Positions 42,291-50,623 of a DNA stretch of 64,000 bases are shown here, piece after piece. Under the pieces are notes generated by a model. The model saw only the letters and a list, made by a program, of their open reading frames with translations. It made no database searches and was not told where the DNA came from. The stretch covers positions 1-64,000 of the forward strand of contig JAFUQU010000024.1 in NCBI GenBank assembly GCA_017472255.1, given 5' to 3'. Position 1 is the stretch's first letter. Every line of letters starts with the position of its first letter. The position numbers and the translations under genes are program-made. Origin of the DNA: Clostridia bacterium (GTDB taxonomy: Bacteria > Bacillota > Clostridia > Oscillospirales > CAG-272).

Positions 42291-44468
42291 ATGCTTGACC
42301 AACTCAAACGCGATATTCCCTTCATCGAAAACAAATATCACAAAACCGACGAGCCTTTCAACGCCTTCGCCCGCATGAGCTATCACGGCTGGGAGGGCGA
42401 CCCCTCCACCGGCATGGATGACGGCGAGCTGAAGGACGCCCTCTCCGCCTTCGCCGACGCCATTCCAGACACCGAACACGCCGTTATCAAGGCGAAGCTG
42501 TTCGCCTTCGTCCTCGACCATATGCGCATCGGCATCGACGAGCACGACTACTTCCCCCTGCTCTACAACTGGAACCGCCCCCTCTCCGCCTTCGCCGCCG
42601 GACGTTGGGAGCGGCAGATGAAGATTTCCGATGAGGCGGCGAAATTCCGCGCCGAAGCCGTCGCTTCCGCCGCCATCAACTGCTGGCGGGACTATGACCA
42701 CGCCGTCCCCGACTGGCACGCGCTCTATGAGCTGGGCTTCCCCGGAATCCGGGAGCGCGCGCAGAAATACCGCGCCGGGCATCCTTCGCTGAGCGAGAAG
42801 CAGACCGCCTATTTCGACGCCATCGACATCGAATACGCCGCCATTCTCCGGCTGATCGCCCGTCTGCGGGATTACGCCGCCGGATGCGCCTTCGACAAAG
42901 CGGAGCGCATCGCCGAATGCCTGGATCATCTTGCAAAAGGCGCGCCCACCACGATGTATGAGCGGCTGATGCTGATTTACCTCTACTTCATGCTGTCCGA
43001 GAGCGTGGACGCCTATCAGGTGCGTTCGCTGGGACACGGTCTCGACCACGATCTGACCGCGCCCTATTTGGCCGATCGGGCGGCGGGACGTTTCACGGAA
43101 GAGGAGCTGGCGTCCTTCATCGGCTATTTCCTGATGCAGTTCTCCGCCATCGGAAACTACTGGGGACAGCCCCTCTATCTGGGCGGCACAAATCTGGACG
43201 GCTCCACCCGCGTAAACGAGCTGACCCGGGTAATTCTGGACGTCTACGACGAGCTGGGCATCTACAACCCCAAATTGCAGGTTAAATACAGCAAAACATC
43301 CCCCAGCTGGTATCTTGACAAAATGCTGGACATGGTGCGTCGGGGACATTCCAGCTTCGTCTTCGTCTGCGACGACAACATCCGGGCGATGATGACCGGC
43401 ATCCGCGGCATTCCCAAGGAGCGCTGCTACGACTTCGACGTGAAGGGCTGCTATGAGTTCGCCGTCCGCGCCGGGGAATTTTCCGCCGCGCCAACTTACA
43501 TCAATCTGCTGGCACCGGCGGTCAGCGCGCTGAACCGTTCCGCCGACGGCGACGCTTACGCCGACATCGAGGCGCGCTGTCTCGACGATCTTCGCGCGCT
43601 GCTGGACGGCGCAATTATGATGACCAACGAGCTGGAGCGGGAGTTGGACGAAATCAATCCGTCCGTCATGCTGTCCGCCACCATCACCCGCAGCCTAGAG
43701 TTGGCGCGGGACGCCTATCACGACGGCGCGGAGTACAACACCACCGTCTTCGTCGTGGGCGGACTTGGCTCGGCGGTGGACGCGCTGATGGCGGTGAAAT
43801 ATCTGGTTTACGAAACGGGAACGGTGAGCCTGTCGGAGCTGAAACGGGTTCTGACGGAAAACTGGTCGGACGGAAAGCTGCGTCAGATGGCGCTGACCTG
43901 TCCGCACAAATACGGCTGCGGCGACCCGGAGGCGGATTCGCTGGGCGCGAAAATTGCCGACATGGTGGCGTCCTGTCAGGGGCGTCCCAACGCCCGGGGC
44001 GGCGATTACAAGGTGGATATGCACTCGGCGCGCCAGTTCATCGAATTCGGCAGGAGGATGGGCGCGACGGCGGACGGACGGCTTGCGGGCGAGGAAACCA
44101 GCAAAAACGGCTCGGCGGTCATGGGCATGGACAGAAACGGCGTAACCGCGCTGATTCGCTCGATTTTGGTCACGAGGCCCGCCCGCTTCACCGAGGGCTA
44201 CGGCTTCGACGTGATGCTGCACGAAACCGCCGTCCAGGGCGACGACGGTCTGGCGGCGATGCGTGCGCTGCTGGCGGCTTACGATGCGGGCGGCGGCTCG
44301 ACGATTCAGTTCAACATCTTCGACGCCTCCACGCTGCGGGACGCCCAGGCGCATCCGGAGAAATACCAGAATTTACAGGTTCGCGTCTGCGGCTGGAACA
44401 CGCTGTGGAACAACATGGCAAAGGAAGAACAGGATAAATACATCGAAAGGTCAGAGAATCTACAATGA
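42291..44468 (+). CDS. Glycyl radical enzyme, divergent, substrate unknown
   Basis: A 725-residue oxygen-sensitive radical enzyme. The glycyl radical site is visible near the C terminus in RVCGWNTLW (Gly701), where the family has RVxGY. The catalytic cysteine loop is GCYEF with Cys387 and Glu389: Cys-X-Glu is the arrangement of dehydratase/lyase-type members (choline, propanediol, hydroxyproline enzymes), not pyruvate formate-lyase, which has Cys-Cys. The start at 42291 has GGAGGTC before it. The N-terminal part (SYHGWEGDPSTGMDDGELKDAL) and the shorter-than-usual length (most have 760-850) suggest a distinct subgroup. The activase gene overlaps it by 4 bases. Substrate might be a sugar-derived polyol or acid, given the neighbours. 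Confidence 0.85.
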   Translation: MLDQLKRDIPFIENKYHKTDEPFNAFARMSYHGWEGDPSTGMDDGELKDALSAFADAIPDTEHAVIKAKLFAFVLDHMRIGIDEHDYFPLLYNWNRPLSAFAAGRWERQMKISDEAAKFRAEAVASAAINCWRDYDHAVPDWHALYELGFPGIRERAQKYRAGHPSLSEKQTAYFDAIDIEYAAILRLIARLRDYAAGCAFDKAERIAECLDHLAKGAPTTMYERLMLIYLYFMLSESVDAYQVRSLGHGLDHDLTAPYLADRAAGRFTEEELASFIGYFLMQFSAIGNYWGQPLYLGGTNLDGSTRVNELTRVILDVYDELGIYNPKLQVKYSKTSPSWYLDKMLDMVRRGHSSFVFVCDDNIRAMMTGIRGIPKERCYDFDVKGCYEFAVRAGEFSAAPTYINLLAPAVSALNRSADGDAYADIEARCLDDLRALLDGAIMMTNELERELDEINPSVMLSATITRSLELARDAYHDGAEYNTTVFVVGGLGSAVDALMAVKYLVYETGTVSLSELKRVLTENWSDGKLRQMALTCPHKYGCGDPEADSLGAKIADMVASCQGRPNARGGDYKVDMHSARQFIEFGRRMGATADGRLAGEETSKNGSAVMGMDRNGVTALIRSILVTRPARFTEGYGFDVMLHETAVQGDDGLAAMRALLAAYDAGGGSTIQFNIFDASTLRDAQAHPEKYQNLQVRVCGWNTLWNNMAKEEQDKYIERSENLQ

Positions 44469-45322
44469 TCACAGAAAAAGCCACCGGTATCGTCACCGAT
44501 TTCAAGCGCTTCGCCGTCCATGACGGCGACGGCATCCGCACCACCGTCTTTCTCAAGGGCTGCCCGCTAAAATGCGTCTGGTGCCACAATCCCGAATCCA
44601 TCGGCAGGACGCCCGAGCTGGCGTTCTACCGCGAAAAGTGCGCCCACTGCGGCGAGTGCGTGAAGGTCTGTCCCTCCGGCGCGCATACCATCGAGGACGG
44701 CAGGCATCGCTTTCACCGCGAAAAATGCACCGCCTGTGGAAAATGCGAGAACGCCTGTCTTGCGGGCGCGCTGAAGCTCTGCGGCAGGGAGATGAGCATC
44801 GCGGAGGTCATCAAAGTCGTTGCCGAGGACAAAATGTTCTACGAGACGTCAAACGGCGGCATGACCCTGTCCGGCGGCGAGCCGACCCTCCAGCCCGGCT
44901 TCACGCTGTCCCTGCTGAAAGCGGCGAAGGCGGAGGGCATCAACACCGCCCTTGACACCTGCGGTCTGACCACCCGGGAGATTTACGAGGAGCTGCTTCC
45001 CTTTGTGGACACCTTTCTCTACGACATCAAGCATATCACCGACGGGGGACATATCCGCTGCACCGGACACGGCAACGAGCGGATTTTAGAGAATCTGCGC
45101 TTCCTGTCCGACGCGGGGGCGAGAATTGAAATCCGCACGCCGCTGGTTCCCGGCTTCAACGACGATTCCGAGACGCTCCACGGCATCGGAAGGCTGCTTT
45201 CCGGCGTGAACATCACCCGCGCAAAGCTGCTGCCCTACCACTCCTACGCCAGCTCCAAATACGACGCGCTGGGCATGGAAAACACCCCCCCGCCGTCGAG
45301 CGCCCGGACGCGGCGCACATGA
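44465..45322 (+). CDS. Glycyl radical enzyme activase (radical SAM), frameshifted near its 3' end
   Basis: A radical SAM enzyme that makes the glycyl radical on its upstream partner. The SAM cluster motif is CPLKCVWC, followed by two ferredoxin-like [4Fe-4S] motifs (CAHCGECVKVCPSG and CTACGKCENACLAG) as in the PflA family, and SGGEPTLQPGF. As written, the frame runs off at a seven-C run (45285-45291) and stops at 45322 (285 residues). Adding one C restores NTPPAVERPDAAHMNECADILRGYG-type C-terminal sequence to the stop at 45375 (303 residues), which matches the usual family end. This is a base-call error, a real mutation or a slippery tract. The missing 20 residues are outside the core, so activity may survive. 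Confidence 0.88.
   Translation: MITEKATGIVTDFKRFAVHDGDGIRTTVFLKGCPLKCVWCHNPESIGRTPELAFYREKCAHCGECVKVCPSGAHTIEDGRHRFHREKCTACGKCENACLAGALKLCGREMSIAEVIKVVAEDKMFYETSNGGMTLSGGEPTLQPGFTLSLLKAAKAEGINTALDTCGLTTREIYEELLPFVDTFLYDIKHITDGGHIRCTGHGNERILENLRFLSDAGARIEIRTPLVPGFNDDSETLHGIGRLLSGVNITRAKLLPYHSYASSKYDALGMENTPPPSSARTRRT
45285..45291 (+). repeat. C7 homopolymer at the activase frameshift
   Basis: Seven consecutive C (eight would keep the reading frame). It sits where the translated protein changes from family-like to unrelated sequence. Confidence 0.9.
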
Positions 45323-45403
45323 ACGAATGCGCCGATATCCTGCGCGGATACGGCTTAACCGTTGTCACCGAATAAAATTCTATATAAGGAAAGGAACGAA
45401 ACT

Positions 45404-46909
45404 ATGAACAAACGCATCCCATCCATCGCGCTTCTCACCAGCTTACTCCTGACCACCCTCGCATCCTGCGGCGGCTCCGACACGCCCGGCGGCGATACCA
45501 CCGTTTCCGATACCACCACCTCCGCCCCGGAGACCACCTCTCAGTTTGTCACCGACGAGCTGCCCGACGACCTCAATCTTGGCGGCGAGCAGGTCAACAT
45601 CCTCATCGGCGACTACAACAGTGCCTATTTTGGCGATATGTACGCCGAAGAAGCCAACGGCAGCCGTCTGAACGACGCGATTTTCAACACCATCCGCAGC
45701 GTAGAGGAGCGTTTGAACGCCGATCTGGTCTACACCTCCGAGAGCTACACGTATAGCGGATTGCCCGCCTTTCAGGGCAAGGTGCAGGCTACCATCATGG
45801 CTGGTGACGATTCCATCGACCTGCTGTTTGACGCCACTAACTACACCACTCAGATGATGGAGGGCGACTACTTCGCCAACCTGGCTGACACAAAATACAT
45901 CGACATCGACAAGCCATGGTACAACCAGTCCATTCGGGCGAACATTGCCAATGATTACGTTCATTTTCTGAGCGGACAGTTCGCCATCGGCAACATCAAG
46001 AACGCCTTCGGCATCTACTTCAACGCCGACCTGTACGAAGCTCTGGGCAAAACCGAGGATCTCTACACGCTGGTTGACGAGGGCAAATGGACGGTGAACA
46101 AGCTGCAAGAGCTGGTCAAGGATTCCTACGCCGACCTGAACGGCGACACCTCTCCCGATACAAGCGACCGTTACGGCATAACATTCGGAGACGGCAACAA
46201 GTATCTTGGCTTCATCACATCTCTGGATGTGTCCATCTTCCAAAAGACAAAGGACGGCTATGAATTCACCTATGACAGCGAACGGGCGCTGGACGCGGTA
46301 AGCTGGCTCTGCTCCTTTATCAACGAAAACGAAAACGTGATGTTTGCGTCTGCGGGTGCCAATGGCAACGCGAACGTTGATGATCAGATATCCTCAGGCG
46401 GCGGCAACTATGTCAGCAAAGCCTTCATGGAAGGACGCGCTGTCTTCACGTGCAGCCTGATCGCAGACGCCGCCACCATCATCCCCGAAATCACCTTTGA
46501 CTATGGTCTGCTGCCCTACCCCAAGTGGGACGAGGAACAGGAAGAATACCAAAGTATGCTCCAGCGCTCCTGTTACACACTGATTCCCGTGTCCGCTAAT
46601 GTGGACAACGCCTCGGCGGTGCTGGAAGCGCTGTCCAGCGAATCCTACCGCTCGCTGATTCCCGAATACGTGGAGATCACGCTGAAAACCCGCTATGCGC
46701 TGGACGACAATATGAGCCGGATGTTCGACCTGATTGTGAATAATATCGTCTACGACCCGGGCGAAATCTACAATATTTATCTGGATGCGCCCTCTGGTGA
46801 ATTTCGCAATCTCGTTATGCAAAACAATTCCAGCTGGGCTTCCCACATGGCATCTCTGAAAACCAATCTCATCACCAAGATGGCGGAGATTGTGGAGAAA
46901 GGCAAATAA
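45404..46909 (+). CDS. Orphan family-1 solute-binding lipoprotein
   Basis: A 501-residue lipoprotein: signal with lipobox LASC, then a Thr/Ser/Asp-rich linker (GGDTTVSDTTTSAPETTSQ) typical of Gram-positive surface binding proteins. The body has LGGEQVNILIGDYN near the start and GKWTVNKLQELVKDSY in the middle, matching the extracellular family-1 binding fold. The start at 45404 has AAGGAAAGGAAC before it. It is 28 bases after the activase reading frame and followed by a terminator; no permease genes are near, so it needs membrane parts from elsewhere or acts as a sensor. Probably brings in the substrate of this cluster. Confidence 0.87.
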   Translation: MNKRIPSIALLTSLLLTTLASCGGSDTPGGDTTVSDTTTSAPETTSQFVTDELPDDLNLGGEQVNILIGDYNSAYFGDMYAEEANGSRLNDAIFNTIRSVEERLNADLVYTSESYTYSGLPAFQGKVQATIMAGDDSIDLLFDATNYTTQMMEGDYFANLADTKYIDIDKPWYNQSIRANIANDYVHFLSGQFAIGNIKNAFGIYFNADLYEALGKTEDLYTLVDEGKWTVNKLQELVKDSYADLNGDTSPDTSDRYGITFGDGNKYLGFITSLDVSIFQKTKDGYEFTYDSERALDAVSWLCSFINENENVMFASAGANGNANVDDQISSGGGNYVSKAFMEGRAVFTCSLIADAATIIPEITFDYGLLPYPKWDEEQEEYQSMLQRSCYTLIPVSANVDNASAVLEALSSESYRSLIPEYVEITLKTRYALDDNMSRMFDLIVNNIVYDPGEIYNIYLDAPSGEFRNLVMQNNSSWASHMASLKTNLITKMAEIVEKGK

Positions 46910-46916
46910 ATCTGAC

Positions 46917-46961
46917 AAAATCGAACCTGCCCGGATATTTCCGAGCAGGTTTTCGATTTTT
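46917..46961 (+). terminator. Rho-independent terminator after the binding-protein gene
   Basis: Inverted repeat AAAATCG-AACCTGC paired with GCAGGTT-TT-CGATTTT, with an inner CGGA/TCCG stem, ending in a T-run (46957-46961). Confidence 0.85.
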
Positions 46962-46963
46962 GG

Positions 46964-46992
46964 TTGACATTTTCCGCCGGGTATGGTATCAT
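46964..46992 (+). promoter_or_regulatory. SigA-type promoter of the hydrolase-PHP operon
   Basis: TTGACA (46964-46969), 17 bases, TATCAT (46987-46992), directly behind the terminator. Confidence 0.82.
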
Positions 46993-47025
46993 TATAGTAT
47001 ATATTTTTGTACAGGAAGTGATTCT

Positions 47026-48096
47026 ATGTCTATCGAACAATATACGGAAGATATCTCCGCCTCCGAGCCGGTGCGCAAAATCTACGCAGACAGCGTATCC
47101 AACGCCGTGGCGGTGCTTCGTGTCGCCGCCAAGCTCCGCCGTGAGAAGCTGGTCACACCCGAGCGCATGGCCGCCGGTCGGGAGGAATTCCGCGCCGAGT
47201 ACGCCCATATGCTGGGCATCGACGTCTGCCGGGACGTGTTCGGCAGCGGCGCGCCCGAGCTGCTGCGCACCTATCTGGGCGAGGATGAGCTGACCACCGT
47301 GGAGCGGGTGCTTTTCAACCTTTGCGACGGCATCACCTTCACCGGACTGCTGCTGACGCCCAAGCAGCGTTCGGCGAAAGCCCCCCTCGCCGTCATGCAG
47401 CACGGCGGAGGCGGTTCGCCCCAACTCTGCTGCGATCTGCTCGGACCGAACAACTACGGCGGCGTGGCGCGCCGGATGCTGGAACGGGGCGTGGTGGTTT
47501 TCGCGCCGCAGATGCTGCTCTGGAACTTCAACGTCCCCGCAGACGGCGGCAACATTCCCTCCTACACCACCCGCTACGACCGTCGGGGCAGCGACAATGA
47601 GCTGAAGCAGTGCGGCGTGAGCATCGCCGGTTTGGAAATCTACGAAATCTCCCGGGCGCTGGATGTGCTGCTGGAGCTTCCCTTCGTCGATCACACCCGG
47701 GTCGGAATGTGCGGTCTGTCCTACGGCGGCTTCTACACGCTTTACACGATGGCCTACGAAACCCGCATTAAGAGCGGCTGGTCGGCGGCGTTCTTTAACG
47801 ACCGGACGAAATACTGCTGGCCGGACTTTGTCTGGAAGGATTCCTGCGGACGCTTCCTCGACACCGAGGTGGCGGGACTTTGCGCGCCCCGGAAGCTGTG
47901 GATTGACGTGGGCGCGGACGACGCCGTTTTCGACAACGGCGAGACGGCGGAGCTGTTCCCACGCGTGAAGGAATTCTTCGCGGCGGCAGGAGTTCCCGGC
48001 AATATTCACTGCAACCGCTGGCCGGGCGGACACCGCTTTTCCACCGATGACGGCGCCTTCGACAGTTTCCTCGAAGGCTTCGGCGCATATGTATGA
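47026..48096 (+). CDS. Alpha/beta hydrolase (dienelactone hydrolase/acetyl esterase-like)
   Basis: A 356-residue protein of the alpha/beta hydrolase fold without signal peptide. Features in order: a helical N-terminal 90 residues; LAVMQHGGGGSPQ (oxyanion hole region); nucleophile elbow GLSYGG with the serine; DVGADDAVFDNGE (acidic residue) and GGHRFSTDD (catalytic His). The start at 47026 has AGGAAG before it. The CE-like arrangement and the neighbours suggest an esterase or peptidase on a carbohydrate-derived substrate. Its stop is 17 bases before the PHP gene start, and the two overlap in reading frame upstream, so they form one operon. Confidence 0.85.
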   Translation: MSIEQYTEDISASEPVRKIYADSVSNAVAVLRVAAKLRREKLVTPERMAAGREEFRAEYAHMLGIDVCRDVFGSGAPELLRTYLGEDELTTVERVLFNLCDGITFTGLLLTPKQRSAKAPLAVMQHGGGGSPQLCCDLLGPNNYGGVARRMLERGVVVFAPQMLLWNFNVPADGGNIPSYTTRYDRRGSDNELKQCGVSIAGLEIYEISRALDVLLELPFVDHTRVGMCGLSYGGFYTLYTMAYETRIKSGWSAAFFNDRTKYCWPDFVWKDSCGRFLDTEVAGLCAPRKLWIDVGADDAVFDNGETAELFPRVKEFFAAAGVPGNIHCNRWPGGHRFSTDDGAFDSFLEGFGAYV

Positions 48097-48113
48097 TTTG
48101 GAGGCAATGGAAA

Positions 48114-49286
48114 ATGATTCATCCCGAAAGAAAACTGGCAAAACGTTACGATATGCCCGGACGGGCGCGTTCCTTTACGGATATCGTTTACAGCGGCGAA
48201 GCTGGCAACTGGAACGCCATCAACGAGGATCAGAAGCGCTTTCTTCCGCCGCCTCCGGCTTACAAGCCCTTCATCGGCGAGCTGCACGGACATTCGAACC
48301 TGTCCGACGGCTATCCCGACATCGATACTTATTATAAAAACCTGCGCGACAACGCGAAGGTGGACTTTGCCGCCCTCTCCGACCACGATCACGGCGGCGT
48401 GGGCAAGCCCGAGCTGTGGAAGGCCGGCAAGTGGGATTTGATTCGCCAAAAGGCGAAGGAATACTACGAGCCGGGCAAATTCACGACGCTTCTCGCCTAC
48501 GAGCGGGATTCCTACCCGTGGTACAACAATCTGGTGATCTACTATAACAATCACGACGGCGAAATGCTGCGCGGCGTGGTGGACGGCGAGATCACCCGCG
48601 CCGAGCTGCGCGAATGGCTGGCGCGGGAGGATTTGATTCTGGTTCCCCACGATGCGAACCTGCTGTCGTCCGGCTCGGATTTTCTGGCGATGGAGCTTGA
48701 GGATATGGTGCCGATCATTCAGGTTTATTCCCGTTACAACTGCTGCGAATACTTCGGCGACCCGGTGAATCCCTCCATCGACTGCGAGGGCGGGCACTGG
48801 CAGGACGCTCTGAAGCGCGGCGCACGGATGGGCTGTATCGCCTGCGGCGACGACCATGTTGGAACCAACGGTCTGATTGTGGACAAACTGGGCTACCCGT
48901 CGAAATTCCCGGGTCTGACCGGCGTCTGGGCGGAAGAAAACACCCTCCCCTCCATCTTTGCGGCGCTGAAAGCCCGCCGCTGCTACGGCTTCATGGGCGG
49001 TCGCATCATCGTTGACTTCCGCATCGACGGTCATTACATGGGCGAAGAATTCACCGCCTCCTCCGATCCCGCCGTCTACTACCACATCGAAGCCGACGCC
49101 AAAATCGAGTCCGTCACCCTCGTCAAAAACTGCCGCGACTACATGATCTTCAAAGGCTCCCCCTCCATCTCCGAACAGCTCATCTTCGACTACCATCAAG
49201 AACAGGAATCCGACTCCTACTACCTCCGCGTCAAGCTCTCCGACGGCCGCATGGCCTGGAGCAGCCCGATTTGGGTTAGGAGATAA
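48114..49286 (+). CDS. PHP-domain phosphoesterase-like protein
   Basis: A 390-residue protein with a PHP metal-binding core: GELHGHSNLSDGYPD (two His and Asp), AALSDHDHGG (Asp-His-Asp-His) and VPHDAN later, with DDHVGTNG near the middle as the third set of metal ligands. Such enzymes are metal-dependent phosphoesterases or related hydrolases. The start at 48114 is chosen because GGAGG lies 9 bases before it. A C-terminal beta-rich segment (RIIVDFRIDGHYMGEEF) is attached, similar to DUF3604-type proteins. No signal peptide. Substrate unknown; gene order suggests cooperation with the hydrolase. Confidence 0.82.
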   Translation: MIHPERKLAKRYDMPGRARSFTDIVYSGEAGNWNAINEDQKRFLPPPPAYKPFIGELHGHSNLSDGYPDIDTYYKNLRDNAKVDFAALSDHDHGGVGKPELWKAGKWDLIRQKAKEYYEPGKFTTLLAYERDSYPWYNNLVIYYNNHDGEMLRGVVDGEITRAELREWLAREDLILVPHDANLLSSGSDFLAMELEDMVPIIQVYSRYNCCEYFGDPVNPSIDCEGGHWQDALKRGARMGCIACGDDHVGTNGLIVDKLGYPSKFPGLTGVWAEENTLPSIFAALKARRCYGFMGGRIIVDFRIDGHYMGEEFTASSDPAVYYHIEADAKIESVTLVKNCRDYMIFKGSPSISEQLIFDYHQEQESDSYYLRVKLSDGRMAWSSPIWVRR

Positions 49287-49296
49287 CGCGCTTTTA

Positions 49297-49391
49297 CGAC
49301 CTCGCGTCGCGAGGTCGTTGAAAAGGCTGTGCAAAAGCTTTAGAAGAGGGTAATTTTAATTTTCCTCCGGGACGGTTTTCTGTCCCGGAGG
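49297..49391. terminator. Two hairpins after the PHP gene
   Basis: The first is ACGACCTCGCG-TC-GCGAGGTCGT just after the stop (about 49297-49320). The second is a perfect 10-bp stem CCTCCGGGAC / GTCCCGGAGG (49364-49373, 49382-49391) followed by TTT. Both may end the transcript; the second starts the repeat region. Confidence 0.7.
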
Positions 49392-49877
49392 TTTCTTCAC
49401 CCACGAAGGGACGCTTTCAGATTTGTTTGCGAGTGCAGCGCAGACGAAGTATGCGCGAACACAGCGAAGGCGCCCCAGAGCGATTTGTCCTCCTTGCCGG
49501 TGCGTAGCAACGGCTGGGGCCGTACTACCCTCTACGGCAAATCGGGTCTGTACAAACTCGTTTTGCGCGCTGAAAATTCTTTACCTATGGCTTGGTGCGC
49601 AATCTGTTCGTTGATCGATAACCTGTCCGTAGGGAACGACACCATGCGACCTACGGTCGCTTTGTCGTTCCGCTCTTTCCCTTTTGTGCTACCGTCCCCT
49701 CTGTCATCTATCCTTGCTACCACCTTTATGCTATCTCACCCTCTGTCATCGCCTCGCTGTAACCAAAGGACAACTACCCTATGGCGGCCGTCGCCCTCGT
49801 CGGCCGCCCCCCTTGTGCTATCTCTCCCTCTGTCATCTATCCTTGCCGCCCAAAGCAACCCGCTCACTTTTTCATAA
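49392..49877. repeat. Non-coding stretch with internal repeats and hairpins
   Basis: About 485 bases with no credible gene: open frames are short and cross each other. It contains two identical 21-bp copies of a pyrimidine-rich sequence at 49697-49717 and 49826-49846 (core CCTCTGTCATCTATCCTTGC) plus a partial third copy at about 49738-49750 (CCTCTGTCATC). A nested hairpin lies at 49633-49671 (GGAACGAC / GTCGTTCC with inner GCGACC / GGTCGC). I recall similar intergenic sequences scattered through genomes of Oscillospiraceae, so it may be a genome-wide intergenic element; this cannot be shown from one window. Confidence 0.6.
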
Positions 49878-49907
49878 GAAAATCTTCACAAAAAAGTGCG
49901 AAAATCA

Positions 49908-49936
49908 TTGACTTTTGCACATTTTTATCGTATAAT
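49908..49936 (+). promoter_or_regulatory. SigA-type promoter of the DUF1508 gene
   Basis: TTGACT (49908-49913), 17 bases, TATAAT (49931-49936). AAAGGAG ribosome site follows before the ATG at 49978. Confidence 0.9.
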
Positions 49937-49977
49937 ATTTGTATAAACTTTTATACACTGCAAAGGAGAAAAAAATC

Positions 49978-50352
49978 ATGGGAAAATTTGTTGTTAAGAC
50001 GGTTGCTTCCGGCATAAAGTTTTCGCTGAAGGCTACCAACGGTCAGGTTATCGCGGACAGCGAGGTTTACGCTTCCGAGGCTTCCTGCCTGAAGGGCATC
50101 GAGAGCGTGAAGAAGAACGCGCCCATCGCTAACCTTGAGGATCAGACTGTCGAAGAAGTCAAGGCTGCTACCTGCCCCAAGTTTGAGCTGTACACCGACA
50201 AGAAGGGCGAATACCGCTTCCGCCTGAAGGCTCGCAACGGCGAGATCATCGCTACCTCCGAAGGCTATGTCGCAAAGGCAAGCTGCGAAAACGGCATCGA
50301 GAGCGTCCGCAAGAACGCACCCGACGCTGAAATTGTCAAGGAAGAAGCATAA
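49978..50352 (+). CDS. UPF0339/DUF1508 (YegP-like) two-repeat protein
   Basis: A 124-residue cytoplasmic protein made of two copies of the DUF1508 motif: GIKFSLKATNGQVIADSEVY...SCLKGIESVKKNAP and GEYRFRLKARNGEIIATSEGY...SCENGIESVRKNAP. These beta-alpha modules (YegP in E. coli) are of unknown function, sometimes stress-linked. The ATG at 49978 has AAAGGAG before it; an in-frame extension upstream has no ribosome site. Very regular codon use suggests high expression. Monocistronic. Confidence 0.9.
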   Translation: MGKFVVKTVASGIKFSLKATNGQVIADSEVYASEASCLKGIESVKKNAPIANLEDQTVEEVKAATCPKFELYTDKKGEYRFRLKARNGEIIATSEGYVAKASCENGIESVRKNAPDAEIVKEEA

Positions 50353-50409
50353 GTCAGGGCGGGGATCCAACGGGTCCCCGTCAAAAAAATCGTAAATCTA
50401 TCCCTTTCG

Positions 50410-50443
50410 GGAGCTGACGCGGCGCGTCAGCTCCTGCTTTTTT
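50410..50443 (+). terminator. Rho-independent terminator of the DUF1508 gene
   Basis: Stem GGAGCTGACGC / GCGTCAGCTCC (50410-50420, 50424-50434) followed by TGCTTTTTTT. A weaker hairpin (GGGGATCC...GGGTCCCC) sits just after the stop codon. Confidence 0.88.
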
Positions 50444-50522
50444 TGCAAAGGTACGTTTTTTAATCATTTTTCCTTGCCGCGGACATTTTTGACGATTTAC
50501 GATATAATATCGCAGTTGGTGC

Positions 50523-50550
50523 TTGACTTTTCCGTGAAATCTGTTATAAT
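50523..50550 (+). promoter_or_regulatory. SigA-type promoter of the ADP-ribosylglycohydrolase gene
   Basis: TTGACT (50523-50528), 16 bases, TATAAT (50545-50550), 73 bases before the gene. Confidence 0.82.
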
Positions 50551-50623
50551 GGAAGCAGGAACAACGGCTTTTATTTCGCGGCACTTGTTCTAAAATTTTA
50601 TAAACCAAACGGAGGTTTATACC

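Noticed and set aside
49392..49877. CRISPR array suggested by repeated 21-base units
   Set aside because: Only two full copies and one part copy at uneven spacing, without uniform spacers or cas genes.
49485..49911. Short open frames in the repeat region
   Set aside because: They overlap each other in different frames, have biased composition (Ser, Pro, Leu) and no ribosome sites.
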